Below, one piece after another: positions 1-7,891 of a stretch of DNA of 64,000 nucleotides. A model generated the notes under the pieces. That model did not search any database, was not told the DNA's origin, and saw nothing but the letters and a program-made list of their open reading frames with translations. Both the position numbers and the translations under genes were made by a program. Positions within the stretch are counted from its first letter, which is position 1. Each line of letters opens with the position of its first letter. The DNA is from an uncultured Sutterella sp. (lineage in GTDB: Bacteria; Pseudomonadota; Gammaproteobacteria; Burkholderiales; Burkholderiaceae_F). Where the stretch lies: the NCBI GenBank assembly GCA_900545275.1, contig UQYG01000007.1, positions 1 through 64,000 on the forward strand, given 5' to 3'.

Positions 1-79
1 CGGCAAAGGCGAAGGCGGACGGGATGGCGGCGGCGCAGGCGAGCGCGGCGGCGGCTTGAATCAGGGTGCGGCGGAACAT
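1..79 (-). CDS. Exported protein, N-terminal fragment (cut by window edge)
   Basis: Only the first 26 codons are visible; the gene runs off the left edge. The ATG lies at 79 reading leftward and is preceded by a good ribosome site (GGAGAC, about 5 bases upstream). The peptide starts M-F-R-R-T-L, followed by a run of Ala, Leu and Cys and then A-I-P-S-A-F-A, which is a typical Sec signal peptide. The mature protein is outside the window. Solute-binding proteins of the TctC or TRAP type commonly begin this way in related bacteria, but nothing visible proves that. Confidence 0.6.
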   Translation of the reverse strand, partial: MFRRTLIQAAAALACAAAIPSAFAFA

Positions 80-361
80 GACTTTGTCTCCAAAATTTGA
101 TTGAACGATGCCCTGCGGATTTGCTTCTGACCAGGTACCGTTCCGTTCATGGGATGACCCCAAAAGGGTTGCTTTAGGGCCGAGTATCGAACTTCCGATC
201 GTTCGCGAGATATTAAAACCCTTGCGGCAAAAGCGCTTTAAGGAGATATCCCGAAGGATGGTCGGAATAAGGGAAAAGCGATTTCCTGAAATCGAAAGAG
301 TTAGGGGATTCCCCGAGTGAATGTGGGGAAGAAATCTTCCTCCTCAAGGTTCCGCTGGCGT
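80..361. promoter_or_regulatory. Intergenic region between exported protein and LysR gene
   Basis: No convincing gene. Short open frames here lack ribosome sites and the codon character of the neighbours. The right end holds a 6-bp inverted repeat (TTCCCC and GGGGAA around 313-335), possibly a weak terminator for the minus-strand LysR gene. The left part must hold the promoter of the exported protein at 79; no clear -35/-10 pair was recognised. Confidence 0.35.
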
Positions 362-1303
362 TCATTCTTCAGACACCTCCTCACTCACTGCGCCCTCCAC
401 CAGGCCGCGCACCCAACAGTGCGCCGGATCCAAGTGCTTGTCTTCGGTCCAAACCTGATAGACCTCGAAATCCTTGACGCCGGCGGAAGTTGCCGGCAAC
501 CAGGTCACGGCGTAGTGTTCGCGAACCACTTTGGCACCGACAAGCGGCGAAAACATCACGACATCGCTCTTCTCCACGAGTGGCAGGAGATCGTACCCGG
601 ACATCGACGTTACAGACGCAGGGGGGAGGCTTGCGTCAGGCGCTACGGAACGTTCGTGCGTCATAAGACCTCCCGTCGTGTTGATAGCAAAACCTGCGCG
701 GGGATATCGAGCGATCATTTCGACCGTCAAGGCCCCGCCGGCCTCGGCGGTTTCGCTCAAGAGCGGATGATCTTCGCGCATCAAGACCACGGCTCTCGAC
801 CGAAACAAAAGCCTCTTGCGACAGGAAGGAGGGATGTCATAACTGCTCGTCAGCCCCAGATCGATGCGACCATCCTTCAGATCGGCCCAGAGGTGCGGCG
901 TACGAGGCTCCAACGTGACGCGAAGCTTCGGAGCCCGCAGATGTATCTGATCGAAAATCCGATAGAGAATGTTCGGCATCACCAGACCGCACGAGGCGAT
1001 GAAGAAGTTGCCTTCGATTTCTTTCGGATTAAAGACGGGCGTCGCCGTCAGGTCGTTGAACGCCGTCAGATACGCGTTGAGTCGTTCAGCCTTGCGGAGC
1101 ATGCTTTTCGTCGGTTGCAGTCCGTTTGCGCTCGCCGCAAAGAGCGGTTCGCCAAACGCCTGCCGCAACTGCATCAGCATGCGCGATGCCGTGGAAACAC
1201 TGATGCCGAGGTTGGCGGCCGTTACGCTCAATTTTCTCGTGCGCATCAAGTCCTCGAGAAGTTGAAAATGAAATGCCGACAGTCCGTTCGCTCCGGTCGC
1301 CAT
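362..1303 (-). CDS. LysR-family transcriptional regulator
   Basis: A 313-residue protein with an N-terminal winged helix-turn-helix at about residues 10-70 (F-Q-L-L-E-D-L, then A-A-N-L-G-I-S-V-S-T-A-S-R-M) and a substrate-binding-like effector domain from about residue 95, the standard LysR layout and length. It is transcribed in the same direction as the porin gene that ends 79 bases upstream. It may control the porin/sulfotransferase cluster or the exported protein beyond it. The ligand cannot be read from the sequence. Confidence 0.85.
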   Translation of the reverse strand: MATGANGLSAFHFQLLEDLMRTRKLSVTAANLGISVSTASRMLMQLRQAFGEPLFAASANGLQPTKSMLRKAERLNAYLTAFNDLTATPVFNPKEIEGNFFIASCGLVMPNILYRIFDQIHLRAPKLRVTLEPRTPHLWADLKDGRIDLGLTSSYDIPPSCRKRLLFRSRAVVLMREDHPLLSETAEAGGALTVEMIARYPRAGFAINTTGGLMTHERSVAPDASLPPASVTSMSGYDLLPLVEKSDVVMFSPLVGAKVVREHYAVTWLPATSAGVKDFEVYQVWTEDKHLDPAHCWVRGLVEGAVSEEVSEE

Positions 1304-1382
1304 GGCTGTACCTCGGAAAAGTGGGTGATGGGAATGCCCGAACCTACGGGGAACCTATGCGTTCGTTCGGGCAAGTGCTTCG

Positions 1383-2546
1383 TCAGAAGCGATGATTGAG
1401 ACCGACGGCCGCCGTGACGCGCGTCGCGACGGATTCGACGGTGCTGTTGTTCTTGAACATGCCGTCGCCGTAGGCGTAGGTCGCAAGGGCATAGAGTCCC
1501 GTACGCTTCGAGAGCTTGTAGCCGTACTTGATCGCACCGACATAACGCGAACCGGAATCTTCTTCTGCCGAACCCACGTCGCCCTGCCATTCGGCGTGAA
1601 TCATTTTGACGGAACCGTGAATGCGGCCTCCCCAAAGCGGATAGTTCGCGCCGAGCGAGAAGGAGTCCGCCGTAAAGCCGTCTTGGCTCGTTGCGGCGTT
1701 GAAGCCGAAATTGGCGGCCGTCAAGGTATTCGGACCGCCCAGGACGCTGCGGGCGTCCGCCAGGTGCTGATACGCGACGTGCACGCGCAGATCGCCGAAG
1801 GTCTTCGTGGCGCCGAGGAAGAAGTTGTGCGTGGGCTTCGTGTCGGAAGGCATCCCGGCAAGTCCCGTCATGTTCGGTTGATCGATCATCTGCCAAACCG
1901 CCGAGGCGGTGAAGCCTTCGCCCTTGTAAGCCGCGGCGAGTGCATAGACGTGCTGGACCTTGGAGAAGCCGTCGGCTTCGTCGTAGGTTCCTTCGGTCGT
2001 GTTGTTCGAGAACTGGCCGAGGAAGGTGAAGCCTCCGAAGTCGCGGGACTTCACCGTGATGACGTTGTCCATGATGGGCGAACCCTGGAACGTGCCGAGG
2101 AGCGCCGCGTCGGCGGCGTTCGAGGCCATCGGGTTCATGCCGGTGGCGGCCCACTGCGCGTAGGTGCCGGTGGATCCGAGGAAGCCGGCGACGCGGCCGA
2201 AGGCGATTTCCCCGACGCTCTTCGTGCCGGCGATGATCAGGGCTTCGCGGGAGAAGAACGCGCCTTCGCGCGTGTCGTTGTAGACGGCGCCCGTGGTCGA
2301 GTCAAAGCCCGACTCGAGGACAAAGCGGACATAGCCGTCCGTTCCGATTTCTTCCTTGCCGCGGATGCCCCACAGCGTGGAGATGTCGGTGCCGGAATTC
2401 ATCGTAAGCGACGGATTTTCGCCGCGGCCGTCTTCGTAATAGAGACCGGTGTCGATCTGACCGTAAAGCTCGACATTGGCGGCCTGGGCGCCGAAGGCGG
2501 TAGCGCAGGCAACCGCTGCGGCGAGGCAAAGATGACGTGTTTTCAT
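1383..2546 (-). CDS. Gram-negative porin (Burkholderiales type)
   Basis: A 387-residue outer-membrane porin. The chosen start gives M-K-T-R-H-L-C-L-A-A-A and a signal peptide ending A-Q-A before A-N-V-E-L-Y-G-Q-I-D, the usual N-terminus of 16-strand trimeric porins of this order. An upstream ATG in frame would add 26 residues in front of the signal and is less likely. The protein ends in H-R-F; the C-terminal Phe is the signal read by the BAM machinery. Amphipathic beta strands recur through the sequence (for example G-R-V-A-G-F-L-G). It probably serves as a general small-solute channel. It lies 102 bases after the arylsulfate sulfotransferase gene on the same strand, so the two may be co-transcribed. 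Confidence 0.92.
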   Translation of the reverse strand: MKTRHLCLAAAVACATAFGAQAANVELYGQIDTGLYYEDGRGENPSLTMNSGTDISTLWGIRGKEEIGTDGYVRFVLESGFDSTTGAVYNDTREGAFFSREALIIAGTKSVGEIAFGRVAGFLGSTGTYAQWAATGMNPMASNAADAALLGTFQGSPIMDNVITVKSRDFGGFTFLGQFSNNTTEGTYDEADGFSKVQHVYALAAAYKGEGFTASAVWQMIDQPNMTGLAGMPSDTKPTHNFFLGATKTFGDLRVHVAYQHLADARSVLGGPNTLTAANFGFNAATSQDGFTADSFSLGANYPLWGGRIHGSVKMIHAEWQGDVGSAEEDSGSRYVGAIKYGYKLSKRTGLYALATYAYGDGMFKNNSTVESVATRVTAAVGLNHRF

Positions 2547-2648
2547 TTTTGGACGATTGGAAAAGGCTTGAGGAGGGTTTGGGAAAAAGAGAGCGTTGGA
2601 ACGGATCGGAAGGATCCGTCCCAACGCTTTGTCTAGGGCAATGCTGGA

Positions 2649-4493
2649 TTACTTGAACGAAGACGGGAAGGCCTTCTTGAGATCAAAGACCCAGGCCTGA
2701 TAGCCCATCGTGTCCTTGAAATTCATGAGGACGGACGGTTCCTGTTCGCCCCACTTGTATTCGGCAAGGTAGGGATGGAGATTGAGGCGCTGCGTCTTGC
2801 CGGAAAGCGTTTCACCCATACCGGCGGTCGAGTAGTAGACGGTGAAGGAATCCTTGTCCGGGTTGTACTGGGCGAGACCCGTAACCGGGCTGTAGTAGTC
2901 GTAGCCCTTGTCCTGACCGACGGCGTAGACCTGTTCGACCGTCATCTTCTTCTGGTCGACCTTGTAGACGACACCGCGCGTGTACTTCATGTCGGGCAGA
3001 GCCGGCTGTTCCATGCCGCGGCCGTCGCCGTTGTCGAAGGCGGAAATGTAGATCACGTCGCTGTTCGACTTCGAGTCGATGCGCCAGCCGGTGTGCTGCG
3101 TCCACGTCCAGTCGAAGCCGCCTTCGCAGACGGAGCCTTCACACTTGATCTTGTTGCCCTTGGCGTCGACCGGAGTGAGAACCTTTTCGGCCCAGCCCTT
3201 CTTCCAGCCTTCCGGCGAACCGAGAATCCACTTCACCTTCTTGTCGCGGCCGATCTTGATGATGGCGGACTGGTGACGCGAGGAGATGATGATCGAGTCG
3301 TCGGTCGGGTCGTAGTCGACGGAATTGACGTGCGCCCAGTTGCGGCCGGGGCCCACGCCGGCGATGTCGCCGAAGTTGTCCGATTCGTCCATCTTGGCGA
3401 GGTCTTCGGCGGAGAGCGTCTGACCGGCCTGCGAAGCATCGATGTTGAGGCAGACCGCACCCTGGTCGAGCGCCTTGATCACGTTGTCGCGATAGGGATC
3501 GAGGATTTCCCAGAGCTTGAATTCGTCAAAGACGTTGCCTTCCGCATCCATTTCGACGATGAGGTCGCGCACCGTATGGACGCGCTTGTTGTCGAGGCGA
3601 CGCAGGTCGGACGAAGAGACGCGAAGGAGCGTGTGGCCGTTCTGCGCCTGGTCGATGGCGTGCGAATAGTCGGCATAGCCGAGCGGCAGACGACGGCTGA
3701 AGAGTTCGCGGCCGAGCAGGTCGTACTTGACGTAGCGCTGGCCGTAACCCCAGGTGAGCGCGCCGTCGGCCGTCTGCTGGAAGCCCATCATGATGCCGGC
3801 CTTGTACGGCTGTTCCTGGTCGAACATGTCTTCGTTCGGAAGAAGGTACCAGCGGACTTCGCCCGTCGAGTCGATGATGGCGTTTTCAGGGTTGTACTGC
3901 CATTCGAGCGCGCCGCCCGACGGATTGTTCCAAACCATGCGGGCGCCGTCAGGCGGGTTGCGAACGAGGTTGTTGATGAAATAGAGGCGGTCCTTGAAGG
4001 CGGGATCCGACTTCAGCACCTTGACGTCAAAGGACGTCGAAGACTGGCTGTTCGTGCCGTTCGAGAAGAAGAACACGGGGGCCGTGTAGAACTGATAGCG
4101 GTCCTTGAAGTGTTCCGTCTTGCCCTTGTAGACGCGGTCGTATTCCACTTCCACCGTATTGAGATAGTCGGGATAAAGACCGAAAACCGGAATGCCGCCG
4201 TAGTTGAGGAGCTGGCGATCGGCCACTTCGTACTTGATTTCCTGGCCGTCCTTCTTCGGAACGATGCGCACGACCGCGTTGTGGATTTCATAGCCGCCGT
4301 TGCGGATGACGGCGGTAAGCGGCGAAACCTTGAACGGGTTGACGATGACTTCGCCGATATTCCCCGTCGAGCGGAAGGCGACGTTCGGACCGGACGGGCC
4401 GCCCGAAGCGAGGGACACGTCGGCGACCAGCGCGAACGAAGCGCAGATGGCGCCGGCCAGCAGAGAAGGAATGAATTTTGAGGAAATGGACAT
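2649..4493 (-). CDS. assT: Periplasmic arylsulfate sulfotransferase (AssT)
   Basis: A 614-residue secreted enzyme that moves sulfate from an aryl sulfate donor to a phenolic acceptor without PAPS. A Sec signal occupies about residues 1-30 (ends L-A-S). The known active-site set of E. coli AssT (two His, an Arg and the catalytic His) appears as His278 (S-H-A-I-D), His388 (W-A-H-V-N), Arg406 (S-S-R-H-Q) and His467 (T-Q-H-T-G-W). Cys451 and Cys456 match the enzyme's short-loop disulfide, which normally depends on the dedicated DsbL/DsbI pair. No dsbL or dsbI is present in this window. In a gut setting the substrates could be phenolic sulfates of host or diet origin (inference). Confidence 0.93.
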   Translation of the reverse strand: MSISSKFIPSLLAGAICASFALVADVSLASGGPSGPNVAFRSTGNIGEVIVNPFKVSPLTAVIRNGGYEIHNAVVRIVPKKDGQEIKYEVADRQLLNYGGIPVFGLYPDYLNTVEVEYDRVYKGKTEHFKDRYQFYTAPVFFFSNGTNSQSSTSFDVKVLKSDPAFKDRLYFINNLVRNPPDGARMVWNNPSGGALEWQYNPENAIIDSTGEVRWYLLPNEDMFDQEQPYKAGIMMGFQQTADGALTWGYGQRYVKYDLLGRELFSRRLPLGYADYSHAIDQAQNGHTLLRVSSSDLRRLDNKRVHTVRDLIVEMDAEGNVFDEFKLWEILDPYRDNVIKALDQGAVCLNIDASQAGQTLSAEDLAKMDESDNFGDIAGVGPGRNWAHVNSVDYDPTDDSIIISSRHQSAIIKIGRDKKVKWILGSPEGWKKGWAEKVLTPVDAKGNKIKCEGSVCEGGFDWTWTQHTGWRIDSKSNSDVIYISAFDNGDGRGMEQPALPDMKYTRGVVYKVDQKKMTVEQVYAVGQDKGYDYYSPVTGLAQYNPDKDSFTVYYSTAGMGETLSGKTQRLNLHPYLAEYKWGEQEPSVLMNFKDTMGYQAWVFDLKKAFPSSFK

Positions 4494-4828
4494 TGAAGAA
4501 ATACTCCATGAATGAAGAGAGCGGGCATGTTTTGCCAGCGACGTTCAGGGAGTCTAAGGAGGAGGTTTTCTCGGCGACAGACGGAATCGTCCGCAACGGT
4601 TCTTACTTTTCGGGACCCCTTTTCTCAAAAAGTAAAAATCACTCGGTGACTTCTCCTCCTTTTACAGCGGCGACGCGCGCGGCGTGGAGCAACTGGCCTT
4701 GCCCTGGCGCTTTCCGGAGAGAAACTCCGGAGAACGCTTCTTTTCTTTCTTCTCGTGTCCTAAGGCTGTGCTCACGTCGCGAGCGCATACTGCGGACATC
4801 TCAATCTTTCAAACGGGAGAGACACCAC
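4494..4828. promoter_or_regulatory. Divergent control region with hairpin leader
   Basis: A 335-base gap between the divergent assT and DJ-1 genes, so promoters for both must lie here. At 4707-4737 there is a strong hairpin (TCCGGAG, loop AGAAA, CTCCGGA, with outer GCG/CGC pairs) followed by a pyrimidine-rich tract (TTCTTTTCTTTCTTCTC) to about 4753. On the plus strand it looks like a terminator or attenuator about 80 bases ahead of the DJ-1 start. No protein-coding signal was seen. Confidence 0.45.
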
Positions 4829-5527
4829 ATGTTTTCACGCAGAACGTTTCTTCAGGGTGCGGTCGCCGGTCTTGCTACCGCCGGCTACGCTACGGCCTTC
4901 GCAGCCGAAAACTCAGTCCCGCAAAAGGCGGGCGCCACGGAAAAGACGCCTTTGAACGTTTTCCTCTTCGAGGGTTTCGAGACGATCGACGCAATGGGCC
5001 CCGTCGAAATGCTCGCCTACGCCGGCATCTACGACATTCGTTTCTACGGCCTCACGGCGGGCATCGTTAAGAGCGCGCAGGGCGTTCCCGTCGCCGTCGA
5101 ATCCGTCGAAAAGGCGGATCCCGAAGGACTTCTTCTCCTTCCGGGCGCGGCGCCCCAATGGCTGAAGCTTCCGCCCGAATTCTTCGCGCACGTCAAGAGG
5201 CTGGCCGAGCGTGCCCCCTGGGTGCTCACAGACTGTACGGGCTCGGTTCTTCTCGGGCGCACGGGCCTTTTGGACGGCCGCCGCGCGACGACGAACAAGA
5301 ACGCCGTCCCGATGGCCTTGAAGACGTTGCCCGCCGTTCGATGGGAAAAGAGCGCCCGCTGGTGCGTCGACGGAAAGTACTACACGTCTTCGGGCCTCAC
5401 AGCCGGGATGGATATGGCGCTTGGTTTCCTCGCCGACCGCTTTGGTTCTGAAAAGGCCGACGCCGTCGCACAATACACGGAATACGTCCGAAACGCCGAT
5501 CCGGTGAAAGATCCCTTCGCCAAGTGA
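4829..5527 (+). CDS. Tat-exported DJ-1/PfpI family protein
   Basis: A 232-residue protein with a twin-arginine leader (M-F-S-R-R-T-F-L-Q-G, then a hydrophobic stretch ending A-F-A), so it is predicted to fold in the cytoplasm and act in the periplasm. The rest is a DJ-1/PfpI (class I glutamine amidotransferase-like) domain. The nucleophile-elbow Cys sits in L-T-D-C-T-G-S near residue 138, and the C-terminal G-L-T-A-G-M-D-M motif is typical of the isonitrile-hydratase and AraC-associated branch. The start is set by GGGAGA 8 bases upstream; a longer frame upstream is non-coding in character. Divergent from assT. Reaction unknown; periplasmic DJ-1 proteins are uncommon. Confidence 0.8.
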   Translation: MFSRRTFLQGAVAGLATAGYATAFAAENSVPQKAGATEKTPLNVFLFEGFETIDAMGPVEMLAYAGIYDIRFYGLTAGIVKSAQGVPVAVESVEKADPEGLLLLPGAAPQWLKLPPEFFAHVKRLAERAPWVLTDCTGSVLLGRTGLLDGRRATTNKNAVPMALKTLPAVRWEKSARWCVDGKYYTSSGLTAGMDMALGFLADRFGSEKADAVAQYTEYVRNADPVKDPFAK

Positions 5528-5641
5528 GTCGACCGGGTGCGTGAGAGCGAAGCGGAACTTCCGGAAAAACGAGGAGCTGATGCACTCGCTCATGCAAAAG
5601 AACTTCGCCTGACGTCTTCCGGAACCTGAAGACGGATGAAA

Positions 5642-5677
5642 GAAAAGCCCGGCAAACGAGGAAATGCCGAGCTTTTC
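5642..5677. terminator. Bidirectional hairpin between convergent genes
   Basis: Near-perfect 13-bp inverted repeat (GAAAAGCCCGGCA and TGCCGAGCTTTTC, one mismatch) around a 10-base loop. A-rich on the left arm and T-rich on the right arm, so it can stop transcription from both the DJ-1 gene and the convergent FAD oxidoreductase. Confidence 0.7.
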
Positions 5678-5720
5678 AGGGGGGCCGTGACGAGGAATCG
5701 ATCACGGCGTAGTCGTGGGC

Positions 5721-7202
5721 TTAGGCCTTCTTAAGCGTACCGACGGCGTGCTGGGCGGCGAGACGTCCCCAGATGACGGCCGCGGTGAGCTGCGAACCAA
5801 CGATGTAGTCGTCGTAGAAGAGCCCGCCGATGGCGTTGCCGACGGCATAGAGGCCTGGGATCGGCTGCTTTTCGGCGTTGAGCACCTGGCCGTCGCCGTT
5901 GATGAGCGGGCCGCCGAAGGTGGCCGTCATGCCGCCCTGGAACGGGAAGGCGAGGAACGGTCCCTTTTCGAGGAGGCGCGGCTTCTCGAGCGTGTTGGGC
6001 GGCGTAAGGTCAGCGGCCTTGCCCGCCTTCACCGCGGCGTTGTAGTCGGCCACGGTCTTTTCGAGAATCTTGACGTTCACGCCCATGTCGGCCGCGAGTT
6101 CGGCGATGGTGTTGCCCGAATGGATCGGAGCCTTCGCCTTCTTGTAGCGGTCAATGCGGGTCTTGACGGTCGGAATGTCGACGACCTGTTGGTCGATCAC
6201 GATGAAGGCCCAGTTGTCGGGTGTGATCGACGGCAGCTTCTTGGCGACGGCGACGTAGGTCATGACTTCGTCGAGAATGCGGGCGCCTTCCTTGTTGACG
6301 ATGATGCCGTAGTTGACCATCGTCGAGGGGTTCGCCTGCGTGGGACCGTGGATCGGACCGCCGTGGAACTGGTCGAGATTGGTGTAGTAGGGCATGAAGG
6401 GGCGCGTGAGCTCGATGTTTTCGCCCATCATGTAGGCCGAACCGCGAAGAGGCATCCAGGCGACGCCGCCGCCCATGTACTTGCAGATCATTTCGCGGTT
6501 GGCGTGGAAGCCGCCCGTGGCGATGACGACGCCGGCGCGGGCCTTGAGTTCAAGCAGGCCGTCCGTCTTCGAGATGGCCTTCACGCCCGTGCAGGCGAGA
6601 AGCGGCGTCTTCGTGAGTTCGATCACCTTGGTGTTGGTGAGGAAGGTGATGTTCTTGTGCTTCTTGACTTCAGCGAGCATCTGTTCAGTGAGCTGCGCAC
6701 CGCCCGGCTTCTTCGGGCCGGCCACGACGTGACCGCGCACGGTGGCGGGCCAGACTTCGCGGACCATCTTGCCCCACTTGATGCCGCAGCGGTCGGTGAG
6801 CCACTGGATGCAGTCGGCGCTCTTTTCGCAGTAAATGCGCGTGAGCTTGGGATCGCCGCGGCCCTTCGATACGGCCATCATGTCCTTGTAGAACTCTTCG
6901 ATCGTGTCGGTGAAGCCGTTTTCCTTCTGCACGAAGGTGTTCGTAGCGTTGAAGTGACCGCCCGCGTAGATGGTGTTGCCAAAGGGCATCGACATCTTTT
7001 CAAGGAGGGCCACCTTGGCGCCGAGGTCAGCGGCTTCGATGGCGGCGGTCATGCCGGCGCAGCCCGCGCCGATCACGATGAGGTCGTACGCGGCGGTACG
7101 CGCAGCGTACGTTTTCGTTTCGGCGTGCGCCATGCCGGCGCCGGCGGCGACGGCCGTGAGAAGCCCGGTCTTGAGGGCGTTACGGCGGTTCATACCTTGC
7201 AT
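5721..7202 (-). CDS. Tat-exported FAD-dependent oxidoreductase (flavocytochrome c flavin-subunit family)
   Basis: A 493-residue protein. The start at 7202 is fixed by AAAGGAG 6 bases upstream; a long extension of the same frame upstream is an artefact. The leader (N-R-R-N-A-L-K-T-G-L, ends A-H-A) is Tat-like. The dinucleotide fold is at residues 41-70 (G-A-G-C-A-G, ending in E-K), with a second FAD motif A-T-G-G-F-H. It belongs to the FAD_binding_2 (fumarate reductase/urocanate reductase) family. The positions that bind fumarate in Shewanella Fcc3 differ: H-T-M-G-G is T-F-G-G and the R-L-G-G arginine region is Y-I-V-G-S. It is therefore unlikely to be a fumarate reductase; the acceptor is unknown. 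A two-component system transcribed in the same direction lies just upstream. Confidence 0.88.
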   Translation of the reverse strand: MQGMNRRNALKTGLLTAVAAGAGMAHAETKTYAARTAAYDLIVIGAGCAGMTAAIEAADLGAKVALLEKMSMPFGNTIYAGGHFNATNTFVQKENGFTDTIEEFYKDMMAVSKGRGDPKLTRIYCEKSADCIQWLTDRCGIKWGKMVREVWPATVRGHVVAGPKKPGGAQLTEQMLAEVKKHKNITFLTNTKVIELTKTPLLACTGVKAISKTDGLLELKARAGVVIATGGFHANREMICKYMGGGVAWMPLRGSAYMMGENIELTRPFMPYYTNLDQFHGGPIHGPTQANPSTMVNYGIIVNKEGARILDEVMTYVAVAKKLPSITPDNWAFIVIDQQVVDIPTVKTRIDRYKKAKAPIHSGNTIAELAADMGVNVKILEKTVADYNAAVKAGKAADLTPPNTLEKPRLLEKGPFLAFPFQGGMTATFGGPLINGDGQVLNAEKQPIPGLYAVGNAIGGLFYDDYIVGSQLTAAVIWGRLAAQHAVGTLKKA

Positions 7203-7309
7203 GGTTTTCTCCTTTGATGATGGAACGATTTCATCGTAGGGGCGAACCACCGTTAGGTAGACCCGTGTCCGGTCAAGAAAACCGCAGAAAAGGGGACGAA
7301 CGGGATGGA

Positions 7310-7891
7310 TCAGCCGAGAACGATCGGTGCGACGCGTCGGAGATCGTCGAGATTGTGACAACCGAGTTTGCGCATGGCGCCCGCCCGGAAGAATTCGACG
7401 GTGCGCTTCGATAGACCGAGGCGCTCGGCGACCTCTCGGTTCGTGAGTCCGGAGACGACGAGAGAGACCACCTGCCGTTCGCGCTCCGAGAGAGGTGTAT
7501 GGATCGGTTCGCTCGGGGCAGTTTCGCGCGTTCTTTCGATTGCAGCGAGGAGTTTTTCGGAGCTTACCGGCTTGGGCAAAAAACTCACGGCACCCTTTTG
7601 CATGACGTCGACCGCCATATCGATGTCGCCGTGCGCGGAGAGAAAAATGACGGGCAGTGTGACGCCCGCTTCGCGAAGCCGCTCGAAAAGGCCGAGTCCG
7701 GAGATCCCCGGCATCTTGACGTCCAGAAGAAGGCATCCGGGGGTTCGGAGGTCATCCCGGGCGAGAAAATCCTCGGCGCTTTCGTATTCGACGACTGCGT
7801 AGCCTTCGCCTTCGAGAACGAAGGCAATGGCTTCCCTGAGGGATTCGTCGTCATCCACGATGCGTATGCGTTGGAGAGAGGGGGCGTTCAT
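7310..7891 (-). CDS. LuxR/FixJ-type response regulator (TtrR-like)
   Basis: A 193-residue two-domain regulator. The receiver domain (residues 8-120) has the acidic pocket D-D-D at 13-15, the phospho-acceptor Asp57 (L-L-L-D-V-K-M-P-G) and Lys107 (P-K-P). The LuxR-type DNA-binding domain (133-175) carries L-S-E-R-E-R-Q-V and T-N-R-E-V-A-E-R-L. Its start overlaps the sensor kinase stop by 4 bases, so translation is coupled. It reads toward the FAD oxidoreductase 108 bases downstream, which is the obvious target (inference). Confidence 0.92.
   Translation of the reverse strand: MNAPSLQRIRIVDDDESLREAIAFVLEGEGYAVVEYESAEDFLARDDLRTPGCLLLDVKMPGISGLGLFERLREAGVTLPVIFLSAHGDIDMAVDVMQKGAVSFLPKPVSSEKLLAAIERTRETAPSEPIHTPLSERERQVVSLVVSGLTNREVAERLGLSKRTVEFFRAGAMRKLGCHNLDDLRRVAPIVLG

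Noticed and set aside
317..1399. Plus-strand frame opposite the LysR gene
   Set aside because: Lacks any domain and is a codon-bias shadow of the LysR regulator.
7203..7736. N-terminal extension of the FAD oxidoreductase frame
   Set aside because: It overlaps the response-regulator gene and would place the Tat signal internally; the ribosome site at 7208-7214 fixes the real start.
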